From the NCBI GenBank assembly GCA_031290295.1, contig JAITNT010000047.1, positions 1 through 11,136 of the forward strand: a stretch of DNA of 11,136 bases, read 5' to 3'. The notes under the pieces are model-generated. The model saw only the letters and a list, made by a program, of their open reading frames with translations. It made no database searches and was not told where the DNA came from. Below, one piece after another: positions 1 to 7,092 of this stretch (position 1 is the stretch's first letter; every line of letters starts with the position of its first letter). The stretch comes from Clostridiales bacterium (GTDB lineage Bacteria; Bacillota; Clostridia; Christensenellales; DUVY01). Position numbers and translations under genes: made by a program.

Positions 1-3
1 TTG

Positions 4-297
4 AACTGGATTGCCACGTCGCTTACGCTCCTCGCAATGACAATCTGTACGGGTGAACGGCGATAATGCAATTAAGACGGAGCGCAGCAAAATCGCATTT
101 TTGCGGAGCGACCCCGTTGAAAGTCCGACTGAATGCGATTAAGCAAGCAAGGCGCTAGCCGCAGCGTAGCGCGCATTCACGTTTGGTCGGTTTTCTTGCG
201 CGCATTCGCGTCTATCGCGGCTTGAAAGCGGCGATAGAGATTCTTCGACTACGCTCAGAATGACATGGATATAGTGGAATTGTATTGTGTACGGGTA
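4..297. repeat. Composite REP-like repeat, copy 1
   Basis: This is a collinear mosaic of conserved blocks that recurs at 6712-7005 with the same total length. Its blocks are: a 39-base block at 4-42 (one mismatch to 6712-6750); TGTACGGGT at 46-54; a short hairpin with arms GCAAAA (87-92) and TTTTGC (99-104); a long stem-loop at 125-190; a 32-base block at 181-212 (three mismatches to 6895-6926); a hairpin with arms CTATCGC (212-218) and GCGATAG (231-237); and a TTCGACT-containing block at 231-265 flanked by ATTCT/AGAAT. Linkers between blocks have diverged, as expected of an old dispersed extragenic palindromic element. It encodes no plausible protein. Blocks resembling these are common in intergenic regions of many Clostridia, which is recalled and was not searched. 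Confidence 0.8.
125..190. repeat. Extragenic stem-loop with conserved arms
   Basis: The arms are CCGAC plus TGAATGCG (125-137) against CGCATTCA (172-179) and GTCGG (186-190), with a six-base bulge on the right side. A nested hairpin GCGCTA (152-157) / TAGCGC (167-172) lies inside. The same outer arms recur at 6835-6904 around an unrelated interior, so the pairing, and not the loop sequence, appears to be conserved. Confidence 0.75.
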
Positions 298-315
298 ATT
301 GTACTGTGTACGGTT
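278..315. repeat. Two-unit 19-base tandem repeat
   Basis: Two adjacent 19-base units, 278-296 and 297-315, both begin AATTGTA and contain TGTGTACGG. They differ at two positions (T/C at 285 versus 304; G/T at 295 versus 314). The motif TGTACGGGT inside also occurs at 46-54 and 6770-6778. They lie between the composite repeat and the hairpin at the end of the ABC operon. No function is evident. Confidence 0.75.
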
Positions 316-330
316 TGCAATGTCATATAC

Positions 331-352
331 GGGCGACCGGGGGAGGTCGCCC
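331..352 (-). terminator. Possible 3' hairpin of the ABC operon
   Basis: Perfect 8-bp arms, GGGCGACC (331-338) and GGTCGCCC (345-352), enclose a six-base loop. The hairpin lies 43 bases past the permease stop on the minus strand. It is the only strong hairpin right after the operon, but there is no T-tract downstream on the minus strand (the sequence reads GTATATGAC). It is therefore not a canonical intrinsic terminator. It may be a transcript-end stabilising hairpin or simply another REP-type element. Confidence 0.4.
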
Positions 353-394
353 CTGCAATGGGTTCAGTCTGTTCCCTTTACCACTGCGGTGCCG

Positions 395-2833
395 CTAGGT
401 CGCATCGCGCTTTGCAAAGGTGAAAAAGCACGCGAAGCCCAGCACCACTACATACACTATATTTACAATAATACTGAACCATAGGTTCATATCGGCGACC
501 GCGGGTCCCTGACTTGAAATATACTGGAACAGATTAGTGTTGTTGAATATTACATACTTGTACCATGAGTAGGTGGACAGAAGCGCGCCGAGTATATACG
601 ACACGAAAAATACGAGCATGGATATCGATACCGCGCCGGCGCGCGATTTGAATATTGTGGAAATAGTCAGCGAGATAAGGCAGAAAATCAGGATTTCCAC
701 AAACGCGCACAGGTACAGCAAGACGTTTACCGTGAACGGGTGCAGTATCAGCACGGTGTCGCTGTTAAAGATAGCCATAGCTGGCAATATTCCGCCGTAG
801 CCCCAAATGAACCCTAAAAAATAGGTTATCAGGAAATTAACCGCCAAAAACGCTATCATGACGATAGATACGGCAAGGAATTTGGAGAGCAGCACCTGCC
901 AACGCGTATGCGGGCGTATAAGCAGCAGCTTCATAGTCCCGTCGCTGTGCTCGCCCGAAATCGTACCCGCAGATATTACGATGCCGAATATCAAAATTAT
1001 AATCGAGCTTAGCACAAATACGAAGGTCATGTAGCCCCAACCGCCGGCGAGGTTTTCGGGCGCGGTATATTCGCGAGCCAAATGCCCCTCGGCAATAAGA
1101 TATTGGGTTTGCGTTATGCCCGAATTCAGGCTGTACTTGGAGTTGAATATGAAGCCCTGAATTTTTTTCGCCTCGGTATCGGACAGCCCCTCGCCCAGCA
1201 CCGTGCAGTACGCGTACGAGCCTTTGATGAGGCTTGCGAGCGTGCTTACGCGCGAATCGTATTCCTTAAACGCCGCCTTCAACTCATTATAGTAGGTTGT
1301 GTAATCGTGAGTGTCGCCCTCGGGGAACATTAATCCGAACATTATGTTGATAGCCGAAAATTTATCGTCCGTATCAAGCGCCTCGATGCGACCGTGTAAC
1401 GCCTCGATCGCGCTCCTTTCGCTTTCGTCATAGTACGGTCGGAAATATTCGTCGTATATTTCCTCGGTAATCTTCGTCGAATAGCTTAGCTTGACGATAT
1501 CGACGAAGGGCTTCATGTTGTCGACGTTGATCGCCGAGCCGTCCTCGGTTAACGTGACGGCGAACCGCTCGATATATGTGTCTACCGCTTGTTTAAGCCT
1601 ATACTGCCCGCCGGGATAGCTTTCCACGAACTTCTTATCGTCCGCGCTGTACGGCGGAGCATCGTACGGCAGGTCGTTCAACTGCTTCAGCGCGAGCTTG
1701 CGGAGGTTTGCGTTATAGCCGTAAAACAGTCCGTCCGCGGATTCGTCCGCGTTATTGAGCAGCAAGCCGATGTTCGTCAAAAAAAGGTCCGCGGACGTCA
1801 TTTTCTTCGCCTCGGTATCCGCGGGCGGCGCGATATACGGGATTTCATAATCCACGTCGCCCGACGGATAACCTAAGGCGCCCGGCGGCAGAAACAACGC
1901 TTCCTCAAGCTCGCCGAAAAAGCCGTTGACCGTTTGTTTTTTATTTCTGTCGTTAATAAGCGCGGATAAATTAGTCCGCGTCGAGCCGGCGGAGCCGGAG
2001 AACCTGCTCAACGGGCTCGATAGACCGCTGTAATCCTCGGACATGAAGCGCTCCGCGGGCATAAGCAGGAAGTTAGTCGATAAAACGGACGAGCTTATAT
2101 AATATCTAACGTCGTCCAGCTCGACCAACAGCTTGCTAAAAACCGCGAGAAGCCCGTGCCAAAGCTCATAATACTTAACGTCGTCGGTATAGGCGCCGCC
2201 CCCCTCTATCTCCGCTTTCTTTATAATATGCTCGGCGTTGAACAATACAAACTTATCGTTGACCTCCTGCCACACGGTATTGAGCGCGGCAAGCTTCGTT
2301 TCGATAAAATCAAGATACGATTTATTGTAGTCCGTTTTGAAGAAGGTCATTTCCTCCTCCGTCCGGCGCATCGTAGTTTCCGCCGATTTCAAAAGGTTGC
2401 GGTAGTAATCGTTGTATACGGTGGACTGCACCTTGGCAAGATCGGCGAACACGCTCAGCTGCTCGTTCATATCGCTGCCGCCCGGAAGCCCTGAAAGCTC
2501 GCTCATCGCAATCAGAATATCGGGATTTACGTTCAACAGCAAAACCTTGATATCGTCGCGCCCCTCCAACTGACTGGTGAAGCCCTCTAACTCCGACGTA
2601 TCGTAAAGATCCGCCAGCTCGCCGATATCGCCGTCGAGAATATCGAAGGAATCGAGATGTATATTGCTCCGCAAAAGGAGATCCATAATACTTCCGAGGT
2701 CGTCCTTGTTACACGCGAACAGTACGGACATAAGTCCGATTACAAGCACAAGGAATATACTCATTATGTGCAGGGTGCGTCCTTTCCATAGCTTTACAAG
2801 CTCGCCCTTAGTTAATCTGAAAATGCTTTTCAT
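395..2833 (-). CDS. ABC-2-type permease with very large extracytoplasmic domain
   Basis: This is the membrane subunit expected to pair with the ATPase encoded just upstream. One membrane segment lies near residues 22-40. A soluble stretch of about 560 residues (41-600) follows, then five more segments near 601-622, 650-672, 702-726, 733-755 and 784-805. After segment 2 comes the typical ABC-2 coupling motif, SGEH-DGTMKLLLIRP at about 626-641 (compare the E-GT-LLTRP pattern of ABC-2 permeases). At 812 residues it is two to three times the usual length, and nearly all the excess is the outside domain, which I do not recognise. The ATG is preceded by GAGAGGAAA. The gene begins 37 bases after the ATPase stop and is last in the operon. 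By analogy with Bcr/Bce/lantibiotic-immunity pumps it probably handles a membrane-active compound or a lipid-linked substrate; the substrate is unknown. Confidence 0.85.
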   Translation of the reverse strand: MKSIFRLTKGELVKLWKGRTLHIMSIFLVLVIGLMSVLFACNKDDLGSIMDLLLRSNIHLDSFDILDGDIGELADLYDTSELEGFTSQLEGRDDIKVLLLNVNPDILIAMSELSGLPGGSDMNEQLSVFADLAKVQSTVYNDYYRNLLKSAETTMRRTEEEMTFFKTDYNKSYLDFIETKLAALNTVWQEVNDKFVLFNAEHIIKKAEIEGGGAYTDDVKYYELWHGLLAVFSKLLVELDDVRYYISSSVLSTNFLLMPAERFMSEDYSGLSSPLSRFSGSAGSTRTNLSALINDRNKKQTVNGFFGELEEALFLPPGALGYPSGDVDYEIPYIAPPADTEAKKMTSADLFLTNIGLLLNNADESADGLFYGYNANLRKLALKQLNDLPYDAPPYSADDKKFVESYPGGQYRLKQAVDTYIERFAVTLTEDGSAINVDNMKPFVDIVKLSYSTKITEEIYDEYFRPYYDESERSAIEALHGRIEALDTDDKFSAINIMFGLMFPEGDTHDYTTYYNELKAAFKEYDSRVSTLASLIKGSYAYCTVLGEGLSDTEAKKIQGFIFNSKYSLNSGITQTQYLIAEGHLAREYTAPENLAGGWGYMTFVFVLSSIIILIFGIVISAGTISGEHSDGTMKLLLIRPHTRWQVLLSKFLAVSIVMIAFLAVNFLITYFLGFIWGYGGILPAMAIFNSDTVLILHPFTVNVLLYLCAFVEILIFCLISLTISTIFKSRAGAVSISMLVFFVSYILGALLSTYSWYKYVIFNNTNLFQYISSQGPAVADMNLWFSIIVNIVYVVVLGFACFFTFAKRDAT

Positions 2834-2870
2834 TGTTTGACTTTCCTCTCAATATTTCTGCGGTAAGCGG

Positions 2871-3917
2871 TTAGTTAATTTCCGTACCGGCCTGCGACGT
2901 AAGCTCGAGGAAGGTTTCCTCAAGGGATTTTTCGCCCTGCACCATGGACAAAATCGCTATCCTCTTGCCCGCCAAAACCTGACTTATCTGACCTATTTGG
3001 TCCTGGGCGACGTTGAAGATAATCAGCTTGCCGTTCGTTTGCGCGTCTACGCCCATTTTTTGATTAAGCACCGCCGCCGCCTCGGCGGGCTTTGACACCA
3101 GCAACGTCATCTTCACCGTCGAGCCCTCGGCGCGCGTCCATTCCTCTATGCTCTTGACAGCGATCAGTTTGCCTAATGAAACGATAGCCACGCGGTCGCA
3201 CATCAGCTGCATTTCGGTAAGAATGTGACTGCTTATAAATACGGCTATACCGAAATCGTGCGCTAACATTTTGAGGAAGTCGCGCATTTCATGTATGCCG
3301 GCGGGGTCGAGCCCGTTAGTCGGTTCGTCCAAAATCAACAGGCGCGGATTATGCAGCAGGCTTTGCGCTATGCCGACGCGCTGCCGCATGCCGAGAGAAT
3401 AACGGCGCACCTTTTCGCGAATGCGTTTCTCCATTTTGACCAGACGCACCACGTCCATAATCTGCTCGTCGCTTATTCCGCCGTAAAGGTCGGCGTAGTA
3501 ACGCAGATTATCCCAGCCCGTCATATACTTATACATTTCCGGATTCTCTATAATGCCGCCGATATTGCGCACCGCCGCCTTAAACTCGGTTTTTACGGAA
3601 TGCCCGCAAACATACGCCTCTCCCGCCGTAATACCCGCAAGCCCGGCGATCATGCGTATCGTGGTGGTTTTTCCCGCGCCGTTAGGCCCTAAGAAGCCGA
3701 ACACCTCGCCCGATTTGATTTCTAAGCTTACGCCGTTAACCGAGGTGCGTTCGCCGAATTTTTTGGTCAAATTCTCGAGCTTGAGCACGACCTCGCCCTT
3801 AGGATAAATCAAACGATGGTAATTCTTCGCTTCCTCGGATATTTCCGCGTCGGAATGTATCCTCATTACCGAGGCGCCTTCCGCGACCGTTGCGCTTGCA
3901 CTCTGATTCGTATCCAT
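2871..3917 (-). CDS. ABC transporter ATP-binding protein, BcrA-like
   Basis: This is the cytoplasmic ATPase that would drive the permease encoded next to it. Walker A is GPNGAGKT (77-84). The region after it reads GGIIENPEMYKYMTGWDNL (120-138), the BcrA-type form with E at the Q-loop position. The signature is SLGMRQR (174-180), Walker B is LLILDEP (193-199) followed by the D-loop NGLDP, and the switch histidine is H231 (ISSH). A C-terminal domain of about 100 residues follows, as in bacitracin/lantibiotic-type pumps. About 40 residues precede the ABC fold, which is longer than usual. The ATG at 3917 has GGGAG six bases upstream; M18 is an alternative start that would remove much of the extension. 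It lies 52 bases after the kinase gene, with no separate promoter visible, so it is probably cotranscribed. Family assignment is strong; substrate is unknown. Confidence 0.93.
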   Translation of the reverse strand: MDTNQSASATVAEGASVMRIHSDAEISEEAKNYHRLIYPKGEVVLKLENLTKKFGERTSVNGVSLEIKSGEVFGFLGPNGAGKTTTIRMIAGLAGITAGEAYVCGHSVKTEFKAAVRNIGGIIENPEMYKYMTGWDNLRYYADLYGGISDEQIMDVVRLVKMEKRIREKVRRYSLGMRQRVGIAQSLLHNPRLLILDEPTNGLDPAGIHEMRDFLKMLAHDFGIAVFISSHILTEMQLMCDRVAIVSLGKLIAVKSIEEWTRAEGSTVKMTLLVSKPAEAAAVLNQKMGVDAQTNGKLIIFNVAQDQIGQISQVLAGKRIAILSMVQGEKSLEETFLELTSQAGTEIN

Positions 3918-3969
3918 TTGTATCTCCCTTTGTTAGTAGGCTTCAGCGACCGTTCCCATGCCGTCGGCT

Positions 3970-5499
3970 CTAGTCCCGCGTATCCCCGGACGGCGCTTCC
4001 GCTTGCGGACGCGCTTGTTCTCCGGACGCGCCCGCGTCGCCGTCTTCGAGCGTGTTAACGGTAAAGTAGAACTCCACGCCGCCCGCGACGTTGCGCACGC
4101 CGTATTCCGCGCCGTGACGGTCTAACAGCGCCTTGACGATAGACAGCCCGATTCCGTGCCTGCCCTCGTCGCGCGTACGCGAAACGTCCGCCTTGTAGAA
4201 CGCGTCCCAGATCTTGTCAAGCTGCTCGTCGGGTATACACGGACCGGTGTTAAACACCGTAACGGTATACCTGCCGTCCGGCGCCGCTTCGCCCGTAAGC
4301 CTGACGTTAAACTTACCCGAAGCGTGCGCGGCCGCGTTGGAAAGATAGTTATTCACTACCTGCTCCAGCCGTCCCGAATCGGCAAAGACGCGGGCGGGCG
4401 CGGCGTGCGAGGTAAAATGAATGCCGCGTGAAGCCATAATTTCCCTTTGCTTGCCGGCTATACCCGCGAGCAGCTTATCTATCTCGAGGTCTACGCGGTC
4501 AAGCTTGTAGGTGCCGCTCTGCACCTGCGACAAATCGAGCAGATCGAGCACCAGCTTATTCATACGCTTGGTTTCGTCGGTTATTATATCGCAATAGTAT
4601 CTGCGCTTCTCGTCGGACTTGGTCACGTTCATGCTCAAAGCCTCGCAGTACCCCTGAATAATCGCGAGCGGCGTTTTAAGCTCGTGACTTACGTCGGCGA
4701 CGAACTTCTTGCGCATAGTATCGGTCTCGCGCTCGCGGGCAAGCTCGCGTTGAAGCTGCTCGTTGTTTGCCCGTAATTCGTCGATAGCGTTCTTCAGCTT
4801 GTCGCTCATCTCGTTAACCGAGGCGGCAAGCTCGCCTATCTCGTCCTTGCGGTACGTTATTATCCGCGAATCGAAGTTCAGCGCGGCGATACACTTGGCG
4901 GTATTGTTTATTTTGATGAGCGGCTTTGCAAACTGTCTGCTGAATAAGAAAGCCAGCATGAGCGCGAACAGCAAAGCCAGCAAAAGCACCCAAATAATGA
5001 AGCGGTTCACATATCCCGCGCCCTGCACAAGCACCTGCATCGGAGTGCGCACCTCTATAGTGAAGCTGCCTACGGCTCTCTCGTATACGTAATACTCAAC
5101 GTGCGGTTCCTTGCCGTTGTCGTATTTGACGAGGAATTCGCCCCACCTGTCGCTTCCCGCTACGGCTTTCGTAATAAGAGAAAGCGCGGAGTTTTGCACG
5201 GAGTTGAAACGTTCGACGCCGTGCTCGAGTATCAGCACCTGAAAATTATTGTTCATAGCGGCTTGCGACAGCACCCGTTCGCCGCTTTCGCCGGTCTCCT
5301 CGAGCGCAAGCAACCCCTCCATCGTATTACCGTCAAGCGAGTCCACAATTTGAGCGGCAGTGCCCGAAAGCGCGGCTTGCGAGCGCGTGGTAAGGTAAAG
5401 GCTCAAAAGAACCTGAAACGCCAAAAAAATTATCACCAAAAACAGCAACAACACGGTTGCTATAACGACAAATAATCTGAACGCTATCGACCCTTTCAA
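3970..5499 (-). CDS. Sensor histidine kinase, two-TM, HAMP-HisKA-HATPase
   Basis: This is a membrane sensor kinase, presumably the partner of the regulator encoded 29 bases upstream. TM1 is about residues 8-34, the extracytoplasmic sensor about 35-165, TM2 about 167-187, HAMP about 188-242 and a short coiled linker about 240-262. HisKA carries the phospho-acceptor H272 in SHELKTP. The HATPase N-box is VVNNYLSN (381-388), and the G2 region is RHGIGLSIVK. In the G1 box the usual DxGxG reads NTGPC (417-421), with N in place of D; many Clostridial VanS/Bce-type kinases show N there, so I do not call it dead. The last 25 residues are an A/G/E/D/P-rich tail. The start is TTG: no ATG exists upstream of TM1, and the next candidate (GTG, residue 16) would cut TM1. 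The ribosome site is poor: AAGGGA sits one base from the TTG, and GAAGG 13 bases away. Confidence 0.92.
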   Translation of the reverse strand: MKGSIAFRLFVVIATVLLLFLVIIFLAFQVLLSLYLTTRSQAALSGTAAQIVDSLDGNTMEGLLALEETGESGERVLSQAAMNNNFQVLILEHGVERFNSVQNSALSLITKAVAGSDRWGEFLVKYDNGKEPHVEYYVYERAVGSFTIEVRTPMQVLVQGAGYVNRFIIWVLLLALLFALMLAFLFSRQFAKPLIKINNTAKCIAALNFDSRIITYRKDEIGELAASVNEMSDKLKNAIDELRANNEQLQRELARERETDTMRKKFVADVSHELKTPLAIIQGYCEALSMNVTKSDEKRRYYCDIITDETKRMNKLVLDLLDLSQVQSGTYKLDRVDLEIDKLLAGIAGKQREIMASRGIHFTSHAAPARVFADSGRLEQVVNNYLSNAAAHASGKFNVRLTGEAAPDGRYTVTVFNTGPCIPDEQLDKIWDAFYKADVSRTRDEGRHGIGLSIVKALLDRHGAEYGVRNVAGGVEFYFTVNTLEDGDAGASGEQARPQAEAPSGDTRD

Positions 5500-5528
5500 T
5501 TCCCTTGTTAATCCTTCGCTTACGACGC

Positions 5529-6209
5529 TTAAAGCTCAAATTTATATCCGTACCCGCGCACCGTCTTTATGTATCTGTCGCCGTACGCGCCGAGCTTGAT
5601 TCTCAACCGCCCCACGTGCGTATCGACGGTGCGGTCGCCGCCGTAATAGTCGTAACCCCAAACCTGCGTCAACAGCTTTTCGCGCGAATAGACCTTGCCC
5701 CTGTTGCGCGACAAAAACAGCAGCAGCTCGTACTCTATCGGCGTAAGCACGATCTCCCCGCCGTCAAGCCTTACGACGTGGTTGTCGATATCGATTTGGA
5801 GATCGCCCTGCTCGACGGTACTGCGCCCCGCCTCGTCCGTAGAAAGCCCGAGCCGCGCCCGTATGCGGGCAAGCAGCACGGCAAGAGAAAACGGCTTAGG
5901 CACGTAGTCGTTGGCGCCCTTTTCAAAGCTCTCCAGCTCGTCCGCCTCCGCGCTCCTTGCGGTAAGCATAATGATAGGCACGCGCGAGGTTTTGCGGATT
6001 TCCTTGCAAACCCGCCAACCGTCTATGTACGGCATCATAACGTCGAGCACTATCAACGCGATATCCTGATTAGTCTCGAACTTCTCGAGCGCGTCGCGCC
6101 CGTCCTCGGCGCAAACCACGACAAAGCCCTCGTCGGACAAGAAATCCGACAAAAGCTCTCTTATCTTCTGCTCGTCGTCGGCAACCAATATTTTAGTTTT
6201 CGTACCCAT
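5529..6209 (-). CDS. OmpR-family response regulator
   Basis: This is a DNA-binding response regulator and the first gene of the four-gene operon. The receiver domain (about 5-118) has the acidic pair D11/D12, phospho-acceptor D56 in VLDVMMP, T83 in MLTA and K105 in YVPKP. A winged-helix domain follows at about 130-226, with the family's VDTHVGRLRIKLG recognition-helix region and the RGYGYKF wing at the C-terminus. Length (226) is normal. The ATG is preceded by AAGGAG with a 5-base spacer. It is followed by its probable kinase and an ABC pump, as in operons that sense and resist peptide antibiotics. Autoregulation through the dyads upstream (6246-6266, 6294-6311) is plausible but inferred. Confidence 0.95.
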   Translation of the reverse strand: MGTKTKILVADDEQKIRELLSDFLSDEGFVVVCAEDGRDALEKFETNQDIALIVLDVMMPYIDGWRVCKEIRKTSRVPIIMLTARSAEADELESFEKGANDYVPKPFSLAVLLARIRARLGLSTDEAGRSTVEQGDLQIDIDNHVVRLDGGEIVLTPIEYELLLFLSRNRGKVYSREKLLTQVWGYDYYGGDRTVDTHVGRLRIKLGAYGDRYIKTVRGYGYKFEL

Positions 6210-6245
6210 AAAAACTCCTTCGGCACCCCGTAAAAAATTTAATTC

Positions 6246-6266
6246 GTTATGCTAAAATAGTATAAC
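6246..6266. promoter_or_regulatory. Dyad over the regulator -10 (candidate operator)
   Basis: The arms GTTATGCTA (6246-6254) and TAGTATAAC (6258-6266) are separated by AAA and mismatch at one position only. The dyad covers the likely extended -10 of the minus-strand operon. A protein bound here would compete with RNA polymerase, so it would be a repressor site or a pause/occlusion site. It could be chance in AT-rich DNA. Confidence 0.5.
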
Positions 6267-6269
6267 AAA
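6259..6269 (-). promoter_or_regulatory. Probable extended -10 of the regulator/ABC operon
   Basis: On the minus strand the sequence reads TTGTTATACT, giving a TGnTATACT extended -10 with the hexamer at 6259-6264. No good -35 lies 16-18 bases upstream, which is typical of extended -10 promoters or activator-dependent ones. A competing candidate is TTGTGA (6296-6301) with TGATAA (6273-6278) at 17 bp. Either would give a short 5' leader before the AAGGAG at 6215-6220. Confidence 0.45.
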
Positions 6270-6293
6270 ATTTTATCATATAAACCCCACATA

Positions 6294-6311
6294 TGTCACA
6301 ACTTTGTGTCA
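6294..6311. promoter_or_regulatory. Near-perfect 18-base dyad upstream of the regulator
   Basis: The half-sites TGTCACAA (6294-6301) and TTGTGTCA (6304-6311) are separated by CT, and only the third base of each half fails to pair. It lies 30-45 bases upstream of the extended -10, the usual activator position. A Bce-type or other response regulator, or a CRP/FNR-type protein, could bind here. It is the best candidate for the autoregulatory site of the operon's own regulator, which is inference. Confidence 0.5.
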
Positions 6312-6381
6312 AAATCCCGCCCCGCTCATATGCTTTTACCGCGCTCCCCTCTTTGCCAGTCCGCCGACGGGGTCAACTCCT

Positions 6382-6642
6382 CCGGCACCTAACGGCGCCG
6401 CCCCCCCTTCGAAACCGCCGATTAAGTCTACAGCTGCAAAGCGAGTTTGCAGTCTCTTGACAAATTACCGCATCTTTTGCGTTCTTTTGTGTGTTTTTTG
6501 CTCATTTAGCGTACTTCTAGTACGCTTTGAGAGCAAAAGAACCCCAAAAATCTTCGCAAAATCCGTCGGTAATTTCCGCAAGATACTTAATCATCGCTTT
6601 CCTTCTAGGGGAGGCTTGGCGGTTCTTTTGGAAAGGGTCCGG
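6382..6642. repeat. Large multi-arm palindrome (MITE-like or structured RNA)
   Basis: Nested inverted arms were read directly, from outside in: CCGG (6382-6385) / CCGG (6639-6642), weak; AACCGCC (6413-6419) / GGCGGTT (6618-6624); GATTAAGT (6420-6427) / ACTTAATC (6585-6592); TCTTG (6455-6459) / CAAGA (6579-6583); AAATTACCG (6462-6470) / CGGTAATTT (6567-6575); TTTTGCG (6475-6481) / CGCAAAA (6555-6561); TTTTGCTC (6496-6503) / GAGCAAAA (6531-6538); AGCGTAC (6508-6514) / GTACGCT (6520-6526). Side hairpins branch from both flanks: CTGCAAA (6434-6440) / TTTGCAG (6446-6452) on the left, and GCTTTCC (6596-6602) / GGGAGGC (6609-6615) on the right. The right one pairs fully only with G-U wobbles in plus-strand RNA. 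No transposase is present. It is probably a non-autonomous palindromic element; a stable RNA is the alternative. Confidence 0.75.
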
Positions 6643-6711
6643 TGATTAGAGGGCAAGTGAATTGTATGGGGCGATGAAAGCGGCGAATAGGGGAAAGAGC
6701 GGATAGAGTAA

Positions 6712-7005
6712 AACTGGATTGCCGCGTCGCTTACGCTCCTCGCAATGACATTGCTACTTTTACCCGTGCTGTACGGGTATGCAGTAATAACCCGGATAAG
6801 ACGAGTAATGAACATACTCTATTGCCGTTGAAGTCCGACTGAATGCGAAAAAGCGAGTTGAGCTGTCGCAGACTGAGAACGAGCGCGCATTCACGCTTGG
6901 TCGGCTCTCTTGCGCGCATTCGCGTCCGGACGGAATGCGAAGAGATGTTTCGACTGCGCGATAGCGTTGACACGGTTAGGGTTTTTATTGTATGGCGGAC
7001 GGGTA
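6712..7005. repeat. Composite REP-like repeat, copy 2
   Basis: This is the second copy of the mosaic at 4-297, in the same orientation and of the same length. It has the 39-base block at 6712-6750; a hairpin with arms TACCCGT (6761-6767) and ACGGGTA (6773-6779); the CCGACTGAATGCG stem at 6835-6847 closing on CGCATTCA (6886-6893) and GTCGG (6900-6904); the 32-base block at 6895-6926; the GCGAAGAGATG block at 6937-6972; and ATTGTAT at 6987-6993 followed by ACGGGTA at 6999-7005. Block order matches copy 1 throughout while linkers differ. No protein coding is supported. Confidence 0.8.
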
Positions 7006-7030
7006 CTCGGGCGGGACGGATGCTCGGGCG
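6997..7030. repeat. Two-unit 17-base GC-rich tandem repeat
   Basis: The units at 6997-7013 and 7014-7030 both begin GGACGG and end CTCGGGCG. They differ at two of 17 positions. They follow directly on the composite repeat, at the place where copy 1 carries its own 19-base tandem repeat. Tandem duplication at the right end may therefore be a recurring property of the element. Confidence 0.7.
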
Positions 7031-7092
7031 CGCCTGTGAATGCAATGAGGATAACGGTTAAACCGGGTTATAGCGGTCGGGCGGCTTAAATT

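Noticed and set aside
4..297. CRISPR array
   Set aside because: The repeats are different blocks in mosaic order, not one direct repeat with regular spacers, and no cas gene is present.
5505..6233. A long plus-strand open frame opposite the response regulator
   Set aside because: It is fully antisense to a regulator with all family residues intact. Its translation is rich in Arg/Val/His with no domain, and no ribosome site precedes it.
6304..6645. An open frame of 113 codons across the large palindrome
   Set aside because: It coincides with the inverted-repeat arms, has no ribosome site, and its composition follows the repeat. The DNA structure explains it better.
6731..7061. Open frames on both strands of the second composite repeat
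   Set aside because: They lie in repeat DNA, are Arg/Ser-rich in every frame, and are not preserved between the two repeat copies.
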